Below are positions 1 to 9,780 of a stretch of DNA of 64,000 bases, piece after piece. The translations under genes were made by a program, and so were the position numbers. The stretch's first letter is position 1. Each line of letters opens with the position of its first letter. The stretch lies in NCBI RefSeq assembly GCF_001885585.1, contig NZ_LSRP01000046.1, positions 57,602 through 121,601 on the forward strand, given 5' to 3'. This DNA is from Pararhizobium antarcticum (GTDB lineage: Bacteria > Pseudomonadota > Alphaproteobacteria > Rhizobiales > Rhizobiaceae). The notes under the pieces were generated by a model. The model saw nothing but the letters and a program-made list of their open reading frames with translations, was not told where the DNA came from and ran no database searches.

Positions 1-403
1 AGACAGAATACTGTTTGTTGAGCCACGGGCTGTCCGTGAAGCAGATAAAGAACTGCGAATTGGCGGAATTCGGCATCTGGCTGCGGGCCATGGAGCATGT
101 GCCGCGCACATGGCTCATATTGGAAAACTCGGCCTTCAGGTCCGGCTTGTCGGAGCCGCCCATGCCGGCACGTGCCGGGTTGAAGTCCTTGCCACCCTTC
201 TTGCCGAACTGCACGTCGCCAGTCTGCGCCATGAAGTCGGCGATGACGCGGTGAAAGACGACGCCGTCATAGGCGCCTTCGGCGCAGAGTTCCTTGATGC
301 GGGCAACGTGGCCTGGTGCCAGATCCGGCAGAAGCTGGATTGTGACCTGCCCCTTGGTGGTCTCGAGGATGACGGTGTTTTCGGGATCCTTGATCTCGGC
401 CAT
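1..403 (-). CDS. ppiB: Cytosolic cyclophilin-type peptidyl-prolyl cis-trans isomerase, 3' end outside window
   Basis: This gene reads leftward from an ATG at 403 and runs off the window start, so the C-terminus is missing. About 134 residues are visible, beginning MAEIKDPENTV with no signal peptide, so it should act in the cytoplasm. Cyclophilin motifs are clear: FHRVI carries the catalytic arginine, AQTGDVQFG follows, then NSANSQFFI and the tryptophan-containing SPWLNKQYSV. The enzyme isomerises X-Pro peptide bonds during folding. It lies 26 bp behind a second, exported cyclophilin and after coaD, so the three probably share a transcript. The pairing of one cytosolic and one exported cyclophilin is directly visible; the substrates are not. 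Confidence 0.95.
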   Translation of the reverse strand, partial: MAEIKDPENTVILETTKGQVTIQLLPDLAPGHVARIKELCAEGAYDGVVFHRVIADFMAQTGDVQFGKKGGKDFNPARAGMGGSDKPDLKAEFSNMSHVRGTCSMARSQMPNSANSQFFICFTDSPWLNKQYSV

Positions 404-429
404 GGTTTTCTCCTTTGTTGTAGGTGTTT

Positions 430-999
430 TTACTTGCCGACCTTGACGCTCATCATCCGGTCGGGATCGGTGACGGAACCGTTGTTGGACTCGTCACCCA
501 TCTTGATCTTGTCGACATTCTCCATGCCTTCGACGACGTTTCCGACGACCGTATACTGGCCGTTCAGGAAATCGCCGGGTGCGAACATGATGAAGAACTG
601 CGAGTTGGCGGAATTCGGATCCTGGCTGCGGGCCATGCCGACCGTGCCGCGGGCAAAGGGTTCCGACGAGAATTCAGCCTCGACGTCCGGCTTCGAGGAG
701 CCGCCCATGCCGGCCATGTCGGCCTTGAAGTCCTTTTCCATGTTTCCATACTGCACGTCACCGGTCTGGGCCATGAAGCCCGGAATGACGCGGTGGAAGG
801 CAACATTGTTGTATTCACCGGCCTCGGCCAGTTCCTTGACGCGGGCGACGTGCTTCGGCGCCAGGTCGGGACGCAGCTCGATGACCACAGGGCCGTCTTT
901 CAGCGTGATCGTCAGGTATTCCTTCGCCTGGGCATAGGCGGACCCTGCGACGGATGCCGCCAGAAGTGCGCCTGCGAGAGCGATTTGGAGGATTTTCAT
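430..999 (-). CDS. Exported cyclophilin-type peptidyl-prolyl isomerase
   Basis: The product is 189 residues from ATG 999. A longer frame exists upstream, but the start at MKILQIALAG is chosen because it opens a typical Sec signal peptide (hydrophobic core, cleavage about after AYA near residue 23). The mature part has cyclophilin motifs FHRVIPGF, MAQTGDVQYG, NSANSQFFI and FLNGQYTVVG. The usual tryptophan of the drug-binding pocket is replaced by phenylalanine (GDFLN), as in many bacterial periplasmic forms. It probably assists proline-limited folding in the periplasm. It is 34 bp behind coaD and 26 bp ahead of the cytosolic paralogue, suggesting a tandem duplication with different targeting. 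Confidence 0.93.
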   Translation of the reverse strand: MKILQIALAGALLAASVAGSAYAQAKEYLTITLKDGPVVIELRPDLAPKHVARVKELAEAGEYNNVAFHRVIPGFMAQTGDVQYGNMEKDFKADMAGMGGSSKPDVEAEFSSEPFARGTVGMARSQDPNSANSQFFIMFAPGDFLNGQYTVVGNVVEGMENVDKIKMGDESNNGSVTDPDRMMSVKVGK

Positions 1000-1033
1000 G
1001 ATAACTCCCGTGAAGATGATGTGAGGAAATGCG

Positions 1034-1528
1034 TCAGGTTTTGCGTTTTGCAGCCAGCGCAAGATGAACGCCTTTCGGCACGAAGGCGGAAACATCACCG
1101 CCCATGGCCGCGATCTGGCGGACCAATGTGGCGGTAATGGGCCGCGAGGCCGTTCCGGCCGGCAGAAACAGGGTCTGGATATCGGGCGCCATCTGCCGGT
1201 TCATGCCAGCCATCTGCATTTCATAGTCGAGGTCGGTTCCGTCGCGCAGACCGCGCACCAGCAGCGATGCGCCATGCGCGCGTGCCGCATCGACAACCAG
1301 AGTATCAAATGACACGACCGACACATCACCTGCCCTGCCCGGCAGATACCCGCCCAGCGCCTGGCGGATAAGGTCGGCACGTTCATCGAAGGTGAACAGG
1401 GGTGTTTTTCCCGGATGGATACCGATCGCGACAATGACCCGCGCCGAAACGTTCAGCGCCTGAACCAGCACGTCAAGGTGTCCGTTGGTCATCGGATCAA
1501 AGGATCCCGGGTAAAAAGCAGTGGTCAT
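1034..1528 (-). CDS. coaD: Phosphopantetheine adenylyltransferase
   Basis: The product is 164 residues, the normal family length. The enzyme transfers AMP from ATP to 4'-phosphopantetheine, the penultimate step of coenzyme A synthesis, in the cytoplasm. The nucleotidyltransferase signature is at the N-terminus: [17 protein letters not shown], with the NGH form of the (H/T)xGH motif. The C-terminal adenylate-binding loop reads [12 protein letters not shown]. The ATG at 1528 is preferred over an in-frame ATG 33 bases upstream because conserved residues start at once ([10 protein letters not shown]). It follows gyrA on the same strand but is separated from it by over 700 bp with opposing small genes and terminators, so it probably has its own promoter. 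Confidence 0.96.
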   Translation of the reverse strand: MTTAFYPGSFDPMTNGHLDVLVQALNVSARVIVAIGIHPGKTPLFTFDERADLIRQALGGYLPGRAGDVSVVSFDTLVVDAARAHGASLLVRGLRDGTDLDYEMQMAGMNRQMAPDIQTLFLPAGTASRPITATLVRQIAAMGGDVSAFVPKGVHLALAAKRKT

Positions 1529-1753
1529 CGCGTCTGTTCCGTTTGGACAGCCTTTTGTCATGGACGGCGCAGCACTGCAAGGGATCGGTACCGCTGCACC
1601 CCCGTGTTCCCCCGGAAACAGCCGGCTTCATCGATGAACTTTATATGAATGACATGTTCAAGCGCGCTTCACGCAGAAACCGTACAATAGAAAACAAGAG
1701 CGACTGGAACTTTTTTCAAGCACCGCCGTTACTATGATGAAAGGATCACGGCT

Positions 1754-1876
1754 ATGGCAATTCTTCTTCTGTCGATCACAATGTTTTTTCTCATGATCTT
1801 TGCAACGGTCAATGCAATCCGCACTGAATCCCGCGCCGAGAACAGAGCAATGCGCAACACCCAACTGATGAACTGA
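1754..1876 (+). CDS. Tiny single-pass membrane protein, unknown
   Basis: This is a 40-codon frame between coaD and gyrA, opposite in direction to both. The product starts MAILLLSITMFFLMIFATV, one strongly hydrophobic helix covering about residues 2-20. A polar basic tail follows (IRTESRAENRAMRNTQLMN). A purine-rich GAAAGGA sits about 8 bases before the ATG, which fits a ribosome-binding site. A second tiny membrane-protein frame with its own ribosome-binding site starts 13 bases after the stop, and a T-rich hairpin closes the pair. The frame matches no family known to me. The hydrophobic-then-charged layout and the tandem arrangement make it more credible than a random frame, but expression is not shown. 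Confidence 0.55.
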   Translation: MAILLLSITMFFLMIFATVNAIRTESRAENRAMRNTQLMN

Positions 1877-1889
1877 AAGGTTTACCCCA

Positions 1890-2030
1890 ATGGCTATTGT
1901 CATGATGTTGGTATCTGCAGTGATTAGTATCGTGTTCCTTGTCGATTTCACCAAAACCATTCTCGAGTTGCAACGCGATCGGATGGAACTGAAAAATGCA
2001 GGCCGTGAAGCCGGTGGGTTCGGCGTCTGA
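1890..2030 (+). CDS. Tiny single-pass membrane protein, unknown (second of a pair)
   Basis: This is a 46-codon frame starting 13 bases after the preceding tiny gene. The product begins MAIVMMLVSAVISIVFLVDF, giving a hydrophobic helix over about residues 2-18. A charged amphipathic segment follows (TKTILELQRDRMELKNAGRE), then a Gly-rich end. GAAAGG lies 9 bases before the ATG, overlapping the previous stop region, so translation may be coupled. A stem-loop followed by T residues lies about 95 bp downstream. Together the two genes look like a small bicistronic unit. The family is not recognised. Competing antisense frames here have no ribosome-binding site or hydrophobic pattern that I find convincing. 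Confidence 0.55.
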   Translation: MAIVMMLVSAVISIVFLVDFTKTILELQRDRMELKNAGREAGGFGV

Positions 2031-2122
2031 CGAGAAGTGAAAGATGTGGCCATGTGTAACGTGGCCTCCAGTCAAAAGTTTCAAAGAACCGACAGCGAAG
2101 CCTCCAGCCGCTGTTGGATCTC

Positions 2123-2157
2123 AAAAGCCGGACGGTTCCCCTGCCAGTCCGGTTTTT
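2123..2157 (+). terminator. Rho-independent terminator of the tiny membrane-protein pair
   Basis: CCGGAC at 2128-2133 pairs with GTCCGG at 2147-2152, flanked by AAAA on the left and a T run on the right. One G is bulged. It lies downstream of the rightward small genes and points rightward. Confidence 0.6.
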
Positions 2158-2208
2158 CTTTGCCTTCTTCAAGCTTGCAGCCGTACCAACACCCTGTTCT
2201 TTGAATGC

Positions 2209-2241
2209 AAAAAGCCGGGCGATGAAACCGCCCGGCTTTTT
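2209..2241 (-). terminator. gyrA: gyrA terminator, symmetrical
   Basis: A perfect 13-bp stem has its left arm at 2209-2221 (AAAAAGCCGGGCG), a 7-base loop, and its right arm at 2229-2241 ending in five T. It lies 20 bases past the gyrA stop. Because both flanks supply an A or T run it can end transcription in either direction. Confidence 0.85.
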
Positions 2242-2260
2242 CTATGGACAGGAAAGCCTG

Positions 2261-5053
2261 TTACTCCGAAGATGCTTCCGGCGTAGCTTCGTCCGCTACG
2301 ATGTCGCCTTCCGCCGTTTCGGTGGCAGCGATGGCATCTTCATCATCTTCCGGTTCCGAAATACGTTCGACGGAAACGACCTTCTCATCCTTGGCCGTGG
2401 AGAAGATCGTCACACCCTTGGTCGCACGGCTGGCGAGGCGAATGCCGCCGACCGGAACGCGGATCAGCTGTCCGCCGTCGGAGACCAGCATGATCTGGTC
2501 GCTTTCCTCGACCGGGAAGGCCGCGACGAGTTCGCCGATTTCAGCGGTCTTCGAGGTATCGGTAGCACGGATCCCCTTGCCGCCACGGCCAGATGTACGG
2601 AAGTCATAGGTCGAGGAGCGCTTGCCGAAGCCCTTGACGGACACTGTCAGCACGAATTGCTCGCGCGCCTTCAGTTCGTCATAACGTTCGTTTGCCAGTT
2701 CGCCCTCTTCCATGACCTCTTCGCCCACCAGCGCGATCTCTTCTTCCTCGCCGGTCGCCGCCCTGCGTTCGGCAGCTGCACGCTTGAGATAGGCCGCACG
2801 CTCCCAGGGTTCGGCGTCGACATGGCCGACAATGGTCATCGAAATGATCCGGTCGTCCTTGCCGAGCGAAATGCCGCGCACGCCGATCGAGTTGCGACCG
2901 GCAAAGACGCGCACGTCATCGACCGGGAAGCGGATGCACTGGCCGAGCGCCGTCGTCAGGAGCACATCGTCCTGATCGGTACAGGTCTCGACGGAGAGGA
3001 TTTCGTCACCCTCATCCTCGAGTTTCATGGCGATCTTGCCGTTGCGGTTGACCTGGACGAAGTCCGACAGCTTGTTGCGACGCACCGTGCCGCGGGTCGT
3101 CGAGAACATGACGTCGAGGTTTGCCCAGGTGGTCTCGTCTTCGGGCAGCGGCATGATCGTGGTGATGCGTTCGCCGGCTTCCAGCGGCAGCATGTTGATC
3201 AGCGCCTTGCCGCGCGATTGCGGCGTGCCGATGGGCAGACGCCAGACCTTTTCCTTGTAAACGATGCCACGCGACGAGAAGAACAGCATCGGCGTATGCG
3301 TATCGGCCACGAACAGGCGCGTTACAAAATCCTCGTCACGCGTCGCCATGCCGGAGCGGCCCTTGCCGCCGCGCCGCTGGGCACGATAGGTGGCGAGCGG
3401 CACGCGCTTGATGTAGCCGAGATGCGACACGGTGATGACCATGTCTTCCTGCGCGATCAGGTCCTCGTCGTCCATGTCAGGACCACCTTCCATGATCTCG
3501 GTGCGCCTTGGCGTGCCGAATTCGTCACGGACAGAGGCAAGCTCGTCCTTGACGATGGTCATGATGCGGATGCGCGACGACAGAATGTCGAGATAGTCGC
3601 TGATCTCTGCGCCGATCTTGTTCAGTTCGTCGCCGATTTCGTCGCGGCCGAGCGCCGTCAGGCGGGCAAGACGCAGTTCGAGGATGGCGCGGGCCTGTTC
3701 TTCCGAGAGATTGTAGGTCAGGTCCTCGTTGATCCGGTGGCGCGGATCGTCGATCAGGCGGATCAGGCTTTCGACATCGGCCGCCGGCCAGCGTCGTGTC
3801 ATCAACTGTTCACGCGCCGTTGCCGGATCAGGCGCACTGCGGATCAGCTTGATGATTTCGTCGATATTGGCGACGGCGATGGCGAGGCCGACAAGGACAT
3901 GGGCCCGGTCGCGGGCCTTGCGCAGAAGATACTTCGTGCGGCGGCTGACGACTTCCTCGCGGAAGGACACGAAGGCGCGCAGCATGTCGAGCAGCGTCAT
4001 CTGCTCCGGCTTGCCACCATTGAGAGCCACCATGTTGCAGCCAAACGAGGTCTGCAGTGGCGTGTAGCGGTAGAGCTGGTTGAGGATCACCTCGGCATTG
4101 GCATCGCGCTTCAACTCGACGACAACGCGATAGCCCTGGCGGTCGGATTCATCGCGCAGGTCGGAAATGCCCTCGATGCGCTTGTCCTTGACCAGTTCGG
4201 CCATCTTCTCGATCATCGTCGACTTGTTCACCTGAAAGGGAACTTCGGTGATGATGATCTGTTCGCGGTCGCCGCGCATCGGCTCGATGGTCGCACGGCC
4301 GCGCATGATCACGGATCCGCGGCCGGTCTCATAGGCGGAGCGAACGCCCGAGCGGCCGAGAATGAAGGCGCCGGTCGGGAAATCCGGCCCCGGAATGATC
4401 TCCATCAATTGCGGCAGTTCGAGCCCGGGTTCGTCGATCAGCGCGATGCAGCCGTTGATGACTTCCACCAGATTGTGCGGCGGAATGTTGGTCGCCATGC
4501 CGACCGCGATGCCGCCGGCGCCGTTGACGAGCAGGTTCGGGAATTTCGCCGGGACAACGACGGGCTCGGACATCGTGCCGTCATAGTTGTCGCGAAAATC
4601 GACGGTTTCCTTGTCGAGGTCGTCGAGCAGCGCATGCGCTGCCTTCTCGAGCCGGCATTCCGTGTACCGCTGGGCAGCCGGCGGGTCACCGTCGATCGAA
4701 CCAAAATTGCCCTGGCCATCGATCAGCGGCATACGCAGCGACCAGGGTTGGGCCATGCGCGCCAAGGCGTCGTAGATCGCCGAGTCACCATGCGGGTGAT
4801 ACTTACCCATCACGTCACCGGTGACGCGGGCGCACTTGACGTATTTCTTGTTCCAGTCCAGCCCAAGCTCGTTCATCCCGAACAGGATGCGCCTGTGGAC
4901 CGGTTTCAGGCCATCCCGGACATCGGGAAGCGCGCGACTGACGATGACACTCATCGCGTAGTCGAGATACGACCGCTGCATCTCTTCCATGATGGAAATA
5001 GGCTCGATGCCTGGTGGGTTCTTGCCGCCGCCGGGTGTGCTTTGTTCAGTCAA
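2261..5053 (-). CDS. gyrA: DNA gyrase subunit A
   Basis: The product is 930 residues. GyrA is the breakage-reunion subunit of DNA gyrase (A2B2), which introduces negative supercoils using ATP. The N-terminal winged-helix domain carries [18 protein letters not shown], and the catalytic tyrosine is Tyr130 in [10 protein letters not shown]. The quinolone-determining positions equivalent to E. coli 83 and 87 are Ser91 and Asp95, the usual susceptible residues. The GyrA box of the C-terminal beta-pinwheel, QRRGGKGR, is present and distinguishes the protein from ParC. The C-terminus is acidic ([16 protein letters not shown]). The gene reads leftward and ends at a strong symmetrical terminator. A long antisense frame over almost the whole gene is a codon-bias shadow. 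Confidence 0.98.
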   Translation of the reverse strand: MTEQSTPGGGKNPPGIEPISIMEEMQRSYLDYAMSVIVSRALPDVRDGLKPVHRRILFGMNELGLDWNKKYVKCARVTGDVMGKYHPHGDSAIYDALARMAQPWSLRMPLIDGQGNFGSIDGDPPAAQRYTECRLEKAAHALLDDLDKETVDFRDNYDGTMSEPVVVPAKFPNLLVNGAGGIAVGMATNIPPHNLVEVINGCIALIDEPGLELPQLMEIIPGPDFPTGAFILGRSGVRSAYETGRGSVIMRGRATIEPMRGDREQIIITEVPFQVNKSTMIEKMAELVKDKRIEGISDLRDESDRQGYRVVVELKRDANAEVILNQLYRYTPLQTSFGCNMVALNGGKPEQMTLLDMLRAFVSFREEVVSRRTKYLLRKARDRAHVLVGLAIAVANIDEIIKLIRSAPDPATAREQLMTRRWPAADVESLIRLIDDPRHRINEDLTYNLSEEQARAILELRLARLTALGRDEIGDELNKIGAEISDYLDILSSRIRIMTIVKDELASVRDEFGTPRRTEIMEGGPDMDDEDLIAQEDMVITVSHLGYIKRVPLATYRAQRRGGKGRSGMATRDEDFVTRLFVADTHTPMLFFSSRGIVYKEKVWRLPIGTPQSRGKALINMLPLEAGERITTIMPLPEDETTWANLDVMFSTTRGTVRRNKLSDFVQVNRNGKIAMKLEDEGDEILSVETCTDQDDVLLTTALGQCIRFPVDDVRVFAGRNSIGVRGISLGKDDRIISMTIVGHVDAEPWERAAYLKRAAAERRAATGEEEEIALVGEEVMEEGELANERYDELKAREQFVLTVSVKGFGKRSSTYDFRTSGRGGKGIRATDTSKTAEIGELVAAFPVEESDQIMLVSDGGQLIRVPVGGIRLASRATKGVTIFSTAKDEKVVSVERISEPEDDEDAIAATETAEGDIVADEATPEASSE

Positions 5054-5288
5054 TTGTGATCACGATCTTTGTTCAGAATCAGACAGATTTTTATAGCCGA
5101 ATGCACCGGCCAGCGCCAATTTCGGCACGGGGTTTTGAACAGGCTTTTGCCGCCATCGGCGCAAATCCGGGCATTTCGGTAGCAAAAGGCCCAGCCCCCT
5201 GATTAGCGCTCTTTCCATCCAAGGTCCACTCGCTTAACACTTGCGGCCAAGTCCCTGGAAAGGGACGCAATCCGCGAGGGGGCCCCGG

Positions 5289-5918
5289 ATGTTCAATCTC
5301 GATCTTCTTGTCAACGCGCTGACGACCATTCTGGTGACCATCGATCCGCCCGGACTGGCCCCGATCTTCCTCAGCCTGACGGCGGGCATGACGCGCTCGG
5401 AGCGCTTTCAGGTCGCCAGTCGCGGCTCGCTGATCGCCTTTCTGATCCTCTCCGCCTTTGCCCTGTTCGGAAACGGCATCCTTGGGCTGCTCGGCATTTC
5501 GTTCGGCGCCTTCCGGATCGCCGGCGGGCTGCTGCTGTTCTGGATCGCCTTCGAGATGATTTTCGAGAAGCGCAATGAGCGCAAGGAAAAGACGGGCGAG
5601 ACAGCGGTCACCCTTGATCATATCCGCAATCTCGCGGTGTTTCCGCTCGCTTTGCCGCTGATCGCCGGGCCCGGCGCAATTTCCGCGACCATTCTCCTGT
5701 CCGGCTCGTTTTCCTCCACCTTCGACAGGTTTCAGCTGATCGTGGTGCTGGCGTTCTGCGTCGCGATCCTCTTTGCATTCCTCGTCATCGCCGAGCGGAT
5801 CGACCGCTTTCTGGGCGCGACCGGACGCGCAATCCTGACGCGTCTTCTCGGCGTCATCCTGGCAGCGCTTGCCGTGCAGTTCGTGGTTGACGGTGTAAAA
5901 CTGGCGTTCTTTGCCTGA
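5289..5918 (+). CDS. MarC-family integral membrane protein
   Basis: The product is 209 residues, normal for the family, with about six transmembrane helices. The two internally related family motifs are visible: TIDPPGLAPIFLSL near residues 17-30 and FPLALPLIAGPGAISA near 117-132. The ATG at 5289 is chosen because an upstream in-frame ATG would add a polar, non-conserved 16-residue leader. MarC proteins resemble small-molecule exporters, but no substrate is established; the old link to multiple antibiotic resistance was not upheld. The gene is divergent from gyrA and stands alone. A perfect inverted repeat (GTCCCT/AGGGAC, 5251-5266) lies 22 bp before the start and may form a leader hairpin. 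Confidence 0.9.
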   Translation: MFNLDLLVNALTTILVTIDPPGLAPIFLSLTAGMTRSERFQVASRGSLIAFLILSAFALFGNGILGLLGISFGAFRIAGGLLLFWIAFEMIFEKRNERKEKTGETAVTLDHIRNLAVFPLALPLIAGPGAISATILLSGSFSSTFDRFQLIVVLAFCVAILFAFLVIAERIDRFLGATGRAILTRLLGVILAALAVQFVVDGVKLAFFA

Positions 5919-6007
5919 TCAAGTCGTCACTCGATTGGAAATCATGAAGCGCTTTCCAGGCCTTCAGCCGGGACGCTGGCCACGCGCGCAACAACAAGCC
6001 GGCGAAA

Positions 6008-6029
6008 CAGGCCGGGGAGACCCGGCCTG
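6008..6029 (-). terminator. Possible ssb terminator hairpin
   Basis: CAGGCCGGG at 6008-6016 pairs perfectly with CCCGGCCTG at 6021-6029 around a GAGA loop, 23 bp past the ssb stop. The T run on the leftward side is short (TTTC), so termination strength is uncertain. Confidence 0.5.
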
Positions 6030-6051
6030 CAAAGGTGGCAACGGCGATGCA

Positions 6052-6576
6052 TCAGAACGGGATGTCGTCGTCCATGTCGCGTGAAAAGTTGCTGTTGTTG
6101 CTGCTGCCGCTGCCAGAACCGCTGGAGCGACCAGCCGGAGCCGACGGGCGCTCATAGTCATCGCCGCCACCGCTGCTGCCGTAGTCGGAGCCGCCGCGCG
6201 AAGCACCAGCCCCCTGGCCGTCGCCCCGTCCACCCAGCATGGTCAGCGTCGAATTGAAGCCTTGCAGGACCACTTCGGTCGAATACCGATCCTGGCCATC
6301 CTTGTCCTGCCATTTGCGGGTCTGCAACTGGCCCTCGATGTAGACGGTCGCGCCCTTCTTCAGATATTGCTCGGCAACCTTGCAGAGGCCCTCGTTGAAG
6401 ATGACGACGCGGTGCCATTCGGTCTTTTCCTTGCGCTCGCCGGAATTGCGGTCGCGCCAGGATTCCGACGTCGCGATGTTCAGGTTGGCGATCGGCTTGC
6501 CGTCCTGCGTGCGCCGGATTTCCGGGTCCGCCCCGAGGTTTCCGATTAAAATCACCTTGTTGACACTACCAGCCAT
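6052..6576 (-). CDS. ssb: Single-stranded DNA-binding protein
   Basis: The product is 174 residues. SSB coats single-stranded DNA and recruits replication and repair proteins. The OB-fold occupies about residues 1-112 ([18 protein letters not shown], then [20 protein letters not shown]). A Gly/Ser-rich linker follows, and the protein ends in the acidic tip DMDDDIPF, the docking peptide for partner proteins. The start MAGSVNKV at 6576 is preferred over a longer frame beginning 54 bases upstream. The gene is divergent from uvrA, and the shared 264-bp spacer contains a perfect LexA operator, so both are probably SOS-inducible. A hairpin follows the stop. Confidence 0.97.
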   Translation of the reverse strand: MAGSVNKVILIGNLGADPEIRRTQDGKPIANLNIATSESWRDRNSGERKEKTEWHRVVIFNEGLCKVAEQYLKKGATVYIEGQLQTRKWQDKDGQDRYSTEVVLQGFNSTLTMLGGRGDGQGAGASRGGSDYGSSGGGDDYERPSAPAGRSSGSGSGSSNNSNFSRDMDDDIPF

Positions 6577-6703
6577 CTCGCTTTTCCTGTTCGCCGCGCC
6601 GGACGCGCGCGCCCCGCTGTAAAAATTCAAGAATGCGCATCTTAGCGACTGCCGCTTGGTGATACGCCCCGTTCACCCGACAATCCACAGATATCAAATA
6701 TTT

Positions 6704-6718
6704 GTTCTTTCTTTGTTC
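6704..6718. promoter_or_regulatory. LexA (SOS) box between ssb and uvrA
   Basis: GTTCTTTCTTTGTTC is an exact match to the alphaproteobacterial LexA operator GTTC-N7-GTTC. It lies 128 bp upstream of ssb and 122 bp upstream of uvrA, in the only spacer they share. It should repress one or both genes until DNA damage. Confidence 0.88.
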
Positions 6719-6840
6719 TAGTAAATCCCTATCATCCTGTCAACAGAGTCGGAAAGCCCGCCTGTTTTTCGCATTGCGCCTCGACATGCGCTCTGCCGTC
6801 CTTAAATAGAGGCCTTCCGGACAATCAAAAGCTGAGCACG

Positions 6841-9759
6841 ATGAGCAAACTCGAGACCATCTCCATCCGCGGCGCGCGCGAGCACAATCTCAAGGGCATC
6901 GACCTCGACCTGCCGCGCAACAAGCTGATCGTCATGACCGGCCTGTCGGGGTCGGGCAAGTCGTCGCTCGCCTTCGACACGATCTATGCGGAGGGCCAGC
7001 GCCGTTATGTCGAGAGCCTTTCGGCCTATGCGCGGCAGTTCCTTGAGATGATGCAGAAGCCGGATGTCGACCAGATCGACGGCCTGTCGCCAGCGATCTC
7101 GATCGAGCAGAAGACGACCTCGCGCAATCCGCGCTCGACGGTCGGGACCGTCACCGAAATCTACGATTACATGCGCCTGCTCTTCGCGCGTGTCGGCGTA
7201 CCCTATTCGCCGGCGACGGGCCTGCCGATCGAGAGCCAGACGGTCAGCCAGATGGTCGACCGCGTCGTCGATTTCGGCGAGGGTACGCGTCTCTATATTC
7301 TCGCGCCGATCGTGCGCGGCCGCAAGGGCGAGTACAAGAAGGAACTCGCCGATCTCATGAAGAAGGGCTTTCAGCGCGTCAAGATCGACGGCCAGTTCTA
7401 TGAGATCGCCGAAGCGCCGGTGCTGGACAAGAAATACAAACACGACATCGATGTCGTCGTCGACCGCGTGGTGGTTCGCGCCGATCTCACGGCCCGGCTT
7501 GCCGACAGTCTCGAGACCTGCCTGCGGCTCGCCGATGGGCTGGCGATCGCCGAATTCGCCGACAAGCCGCTGCCGCCCGGGGAAACCTCGGCCGGCGGAT
7601 CGGCCAACAAGTCGCTGAACGAGACGCATGAGCGGGTGATGTTTTCGGAAAAATTCGCCTGCCCCGTGTCCGGGTTCACCATTCCGGAGATCGAGCCGCG
7701 GCTGTTTTCCTTCAACAATCCCTTCGGCGCCTGCCCGACCTGCGATGGCCTCGGCAGCCAGCAGAAGATCGACGAGGCGCTGATCGTTCCGGAGCCGGAG
7801 CGGACGTTGAAAAACGGCGCGATCGCGCCCTGGGCCAAGTCGTCCTCGCCCTATTACAACCAGACGCTGGAGGCGCTCGGCAAGGCGTTTGGATTCAAGC
7901 TGTCAAGCAAATGGACGGACCTTACCGAAAAGGCGCAGCACGCCATCCTGCAGGGCACCGAAGAAAAGATCGTCTTCCACTACGAGGACGGTGCGCGCTC
8001 CTATAACACCACGAAAAACTTCGAGGGCATCGTGCCGAACCTCGAGCGCCGCTGGAAGGAAACCGACAGCGCCTGGGCGCGCGAGGAAATTGAACGCTAT
8101 ATGTCGGCAGCCCCCTGCCCCGCCTGCAACGGTTTCCGCCTCAAGCCGGAAGCGCTGGCGGTGAAGATCAACAAGCTGCATATCGGCCAAGTGACCCAGA
8201 TGTCGATCCGCATCGCGCGCGACTGGTTCGAGACGCTGCCCGAGCATATGAACGCCAAGCAGAACGAGATCGCGGTTCGCATTCTCAAGGAAATCCGCGA
8301 GCGCCTGCGTTTTCTCAACGATGTCGGGCTGGAATATTTAAGCCTATCGCGCAATTCCGGCACGCTGTCCGGCGGCGAAAGCCAGCGCATCCGGCTCGCC
8401 TCGCAGATCGGTTCCGGCCTGACCGGCGTTCTCTACGTGCTGGACGAACCATCGATTGGCCTGCATCAGCGCGACAATGCGCGGCTGCTCGACACGCTGC
8501 GCCACCTGCGCGATATCGGCAACACGGTGATCGTCGTCGAGCATGACGAGGACGCGATCATGACGGCCGATTATGTCGTCGACATCGGCCCGGCGGCCGG
8601 CATTCACGGCGGTCGCGTGGTGGCGGAAGGCACGCCGCAGCAGGTTCTCGACAATCCGAATTCGCTGACCGGAAAATATCTGTCCGGCGAACTCTCGGTT
8701 GCCGTTCCCGCTGAACGCCGCAAGGCAAAGAAAAAGAAGGAAATCACCGTTGTCGGCGCCCGGGCCAACAACCTGAAGAATGTGACCGCCTCGATCCCGC
8801 TTGGCATCTTCACGGCGGTCACCGGCGTGTCCGGCGGCGGCAAGTCGACGTTTTTGATCGAGACGCTCTACAAGTCTGCGGCACGGCGCATCATGGGCGC
8901 GCGCGAGAATCCGGCAGAACACGACCGGATCGACGGCTTCGAGCATATCGACAAGGTAATCGACATCGACCAGTCGCCGATCGGCCGGACGCCGCGTTCG
9001 AACCCGGCCACCTATACCGGTGCCTTCACGCCGATCCGCGACTGGTTTGCCGGTCTTCCGGAGGCCAAGACACGGGGCTACCAGCCGGGGCGCTTCTCGT
9101 TCAACGTCAAGGGCGGTCGCTGCGAAGCCTGCCAGGGCGATGGCGTCATCAAGATCGAAATGCACTTCCTGCCGGATGTCTACGTCACCTGCGACGTCTG
9201 CCACGGCAAGCGCTACAACCGCGAAACGCTCGACGTGCATTTCAAGGGAAAGTCGATCGCCGACGTGCTCGACATGACCGTCGAGGAAGGTGTCGAATTC
9301 TTTGCGGCCGTGCCGGCCGTGCGCGACAAATTGCAGGCGCTTGCCGGCGTTGGCCTCGGTTACATCAAGGTTGGCCAGCAGGCCAACACGCTGTCGGGTG
9401 GCGAGGCACAGCGCATCAAGCTCGCCAAGGAACTTTCGAAGCGCTCGACCGGCCGAACCCTCTATATCCTCGACGAACCAACGACGGGCCTGCATTTTCA
9501 CGACGTCGCCAAGCTGCTGGAGGTGCTGCACGAACTCGTCGACCAAGGCAACACTGTGGTCGTCATCGAGCACAACCTGGAAGTCGTCAAGACGGCTGAC
9601 TGGGTGATCGATTTCGGCCCGGAGGGTGGCGATGGCGGCGGCGAAGTGGTGGCCGTCGGCACGCCGGAGCAGATCGTCAAGGAACCGCGCTCGCACACCG
9701 GCACCTACCTGAAGGAACTTTTGGAACGCAGGCCGATCCGCCGGGCGGCGGCTGAATAG
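6841..9759 (+). CDS. uvrA: Excinuclease ABC subunit A
   Basis: The product is 972 residues. UvrA is the damage-sensing ATPase of nucleotide excision repair; as a dimer it loads UvrB onto lesions. Two ABC modules are visible. The first Walker A is GLSGSGKS at residues 34-41 and the second is GVSGGGKST near 661. Signature sequences are [16 protein letters not shown] and [16 protein letters not shown]. Zinc-finger cysteine pairs are [16 protein letters not shown] and CEACQGDG with CDVCHGKR. The gene starts 122 bp after the LexA box. A DUF72 gene follows 21 bp downstream and is probably cotranscribed. Confidence 0.98.
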   Translation: MSKLETISIRGAREHNLKGIDLDLPRNKLIVMTGLSGSGKSSLAFDTIYAEGQRRYVESLSAYARQFLEMMQKPDVDQIDGLSPAISIEQKTTSRNPRSTVGTVTEIYDYMRLLFARVGVPYSPATGLPIESQTVSQMVDRVVDFGEGTRLYILAPIVRGRKGEYKKELADLMKKGFQRVKIDGQFYEIAEAPVLDKKYKHDIDVVVDRVVVRADLTARLADSLETCLRLADGLAIAEFADKPLPPGETSAGGSANKSLNETHERVMFSEKFACPVSGFTIPEIEPRLFSFNNPFGACPTCDGLGSQQKIDEALIVPEPERTLKNGAIAPWAKSSSPYYNQTLEALGKAFGFKLSSKWTDLTEKAQHAILQGTEEKIVFHYEDGARSYNTTKNFEGIVPNLERRWKETDSAWAREEIERYMSAAPCPACNGFRLKPEALAVKINKLHIGQVTQMSIRIARDWFETLPEHMNAKQNEIAVRILKEIRERLRFLNDVGLEYLSLSRNSGTLSGGESQRIRLASQIGSGLTGVLYVLDEPSIGLHQRDNARLLDTLRHLRDIGNTVIVVEHDEDAIMTADYVVDIGPAAGIHGGRVVAEGTPQQVLDNPNSLTGKYLSGELSVAVPAERRKAKKKKEITVVGARANNLKNVTASIPLGIFTAVTGVSGGGKSTFLIETLYKSAARRIMGARENPAEHDRIDGFEHIDKVIDIDQSPIGRTPRSNPATYTGAFTPIRDWFAGLPEAKTRGYQPGRFSFNVKGGRCEACQGDGVIKIEMHFLPDVYVTCDVCHGKRYNRETLDVHFKGKSIADVLDMTVEEGVEFFAAVPAVRDKLQALAGVGLGYIKVGQQANTLSGGEAQRIKLAKELSKRSTGRTLYILDEPTTGLHFHDVAKLLEVLHELVDQGNTVVVIEHNLEVVKTADWVIDFGPEGGDGGGEVVAVGTPEQIVKEPRSHTGTYLKELLERRPIRRAAAE

Positions 9760-9780
9760 GTTAGGCAAAGGGAAGAGACC

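Noticed and set aside
2114..5059. Long 981-codon rightward frame antisense to gyrA
   Set aside because: Mirror of GC-rich codon usage; composition is rich in His, Arg, Asp and Gly with no domain, and gyrA on the other strand is unambiguous.
8344..9768. 474-codon leftward frame antisense to uvrA
   Set aside because: Shadow of the second UvrA ATPase module, no supporting features.
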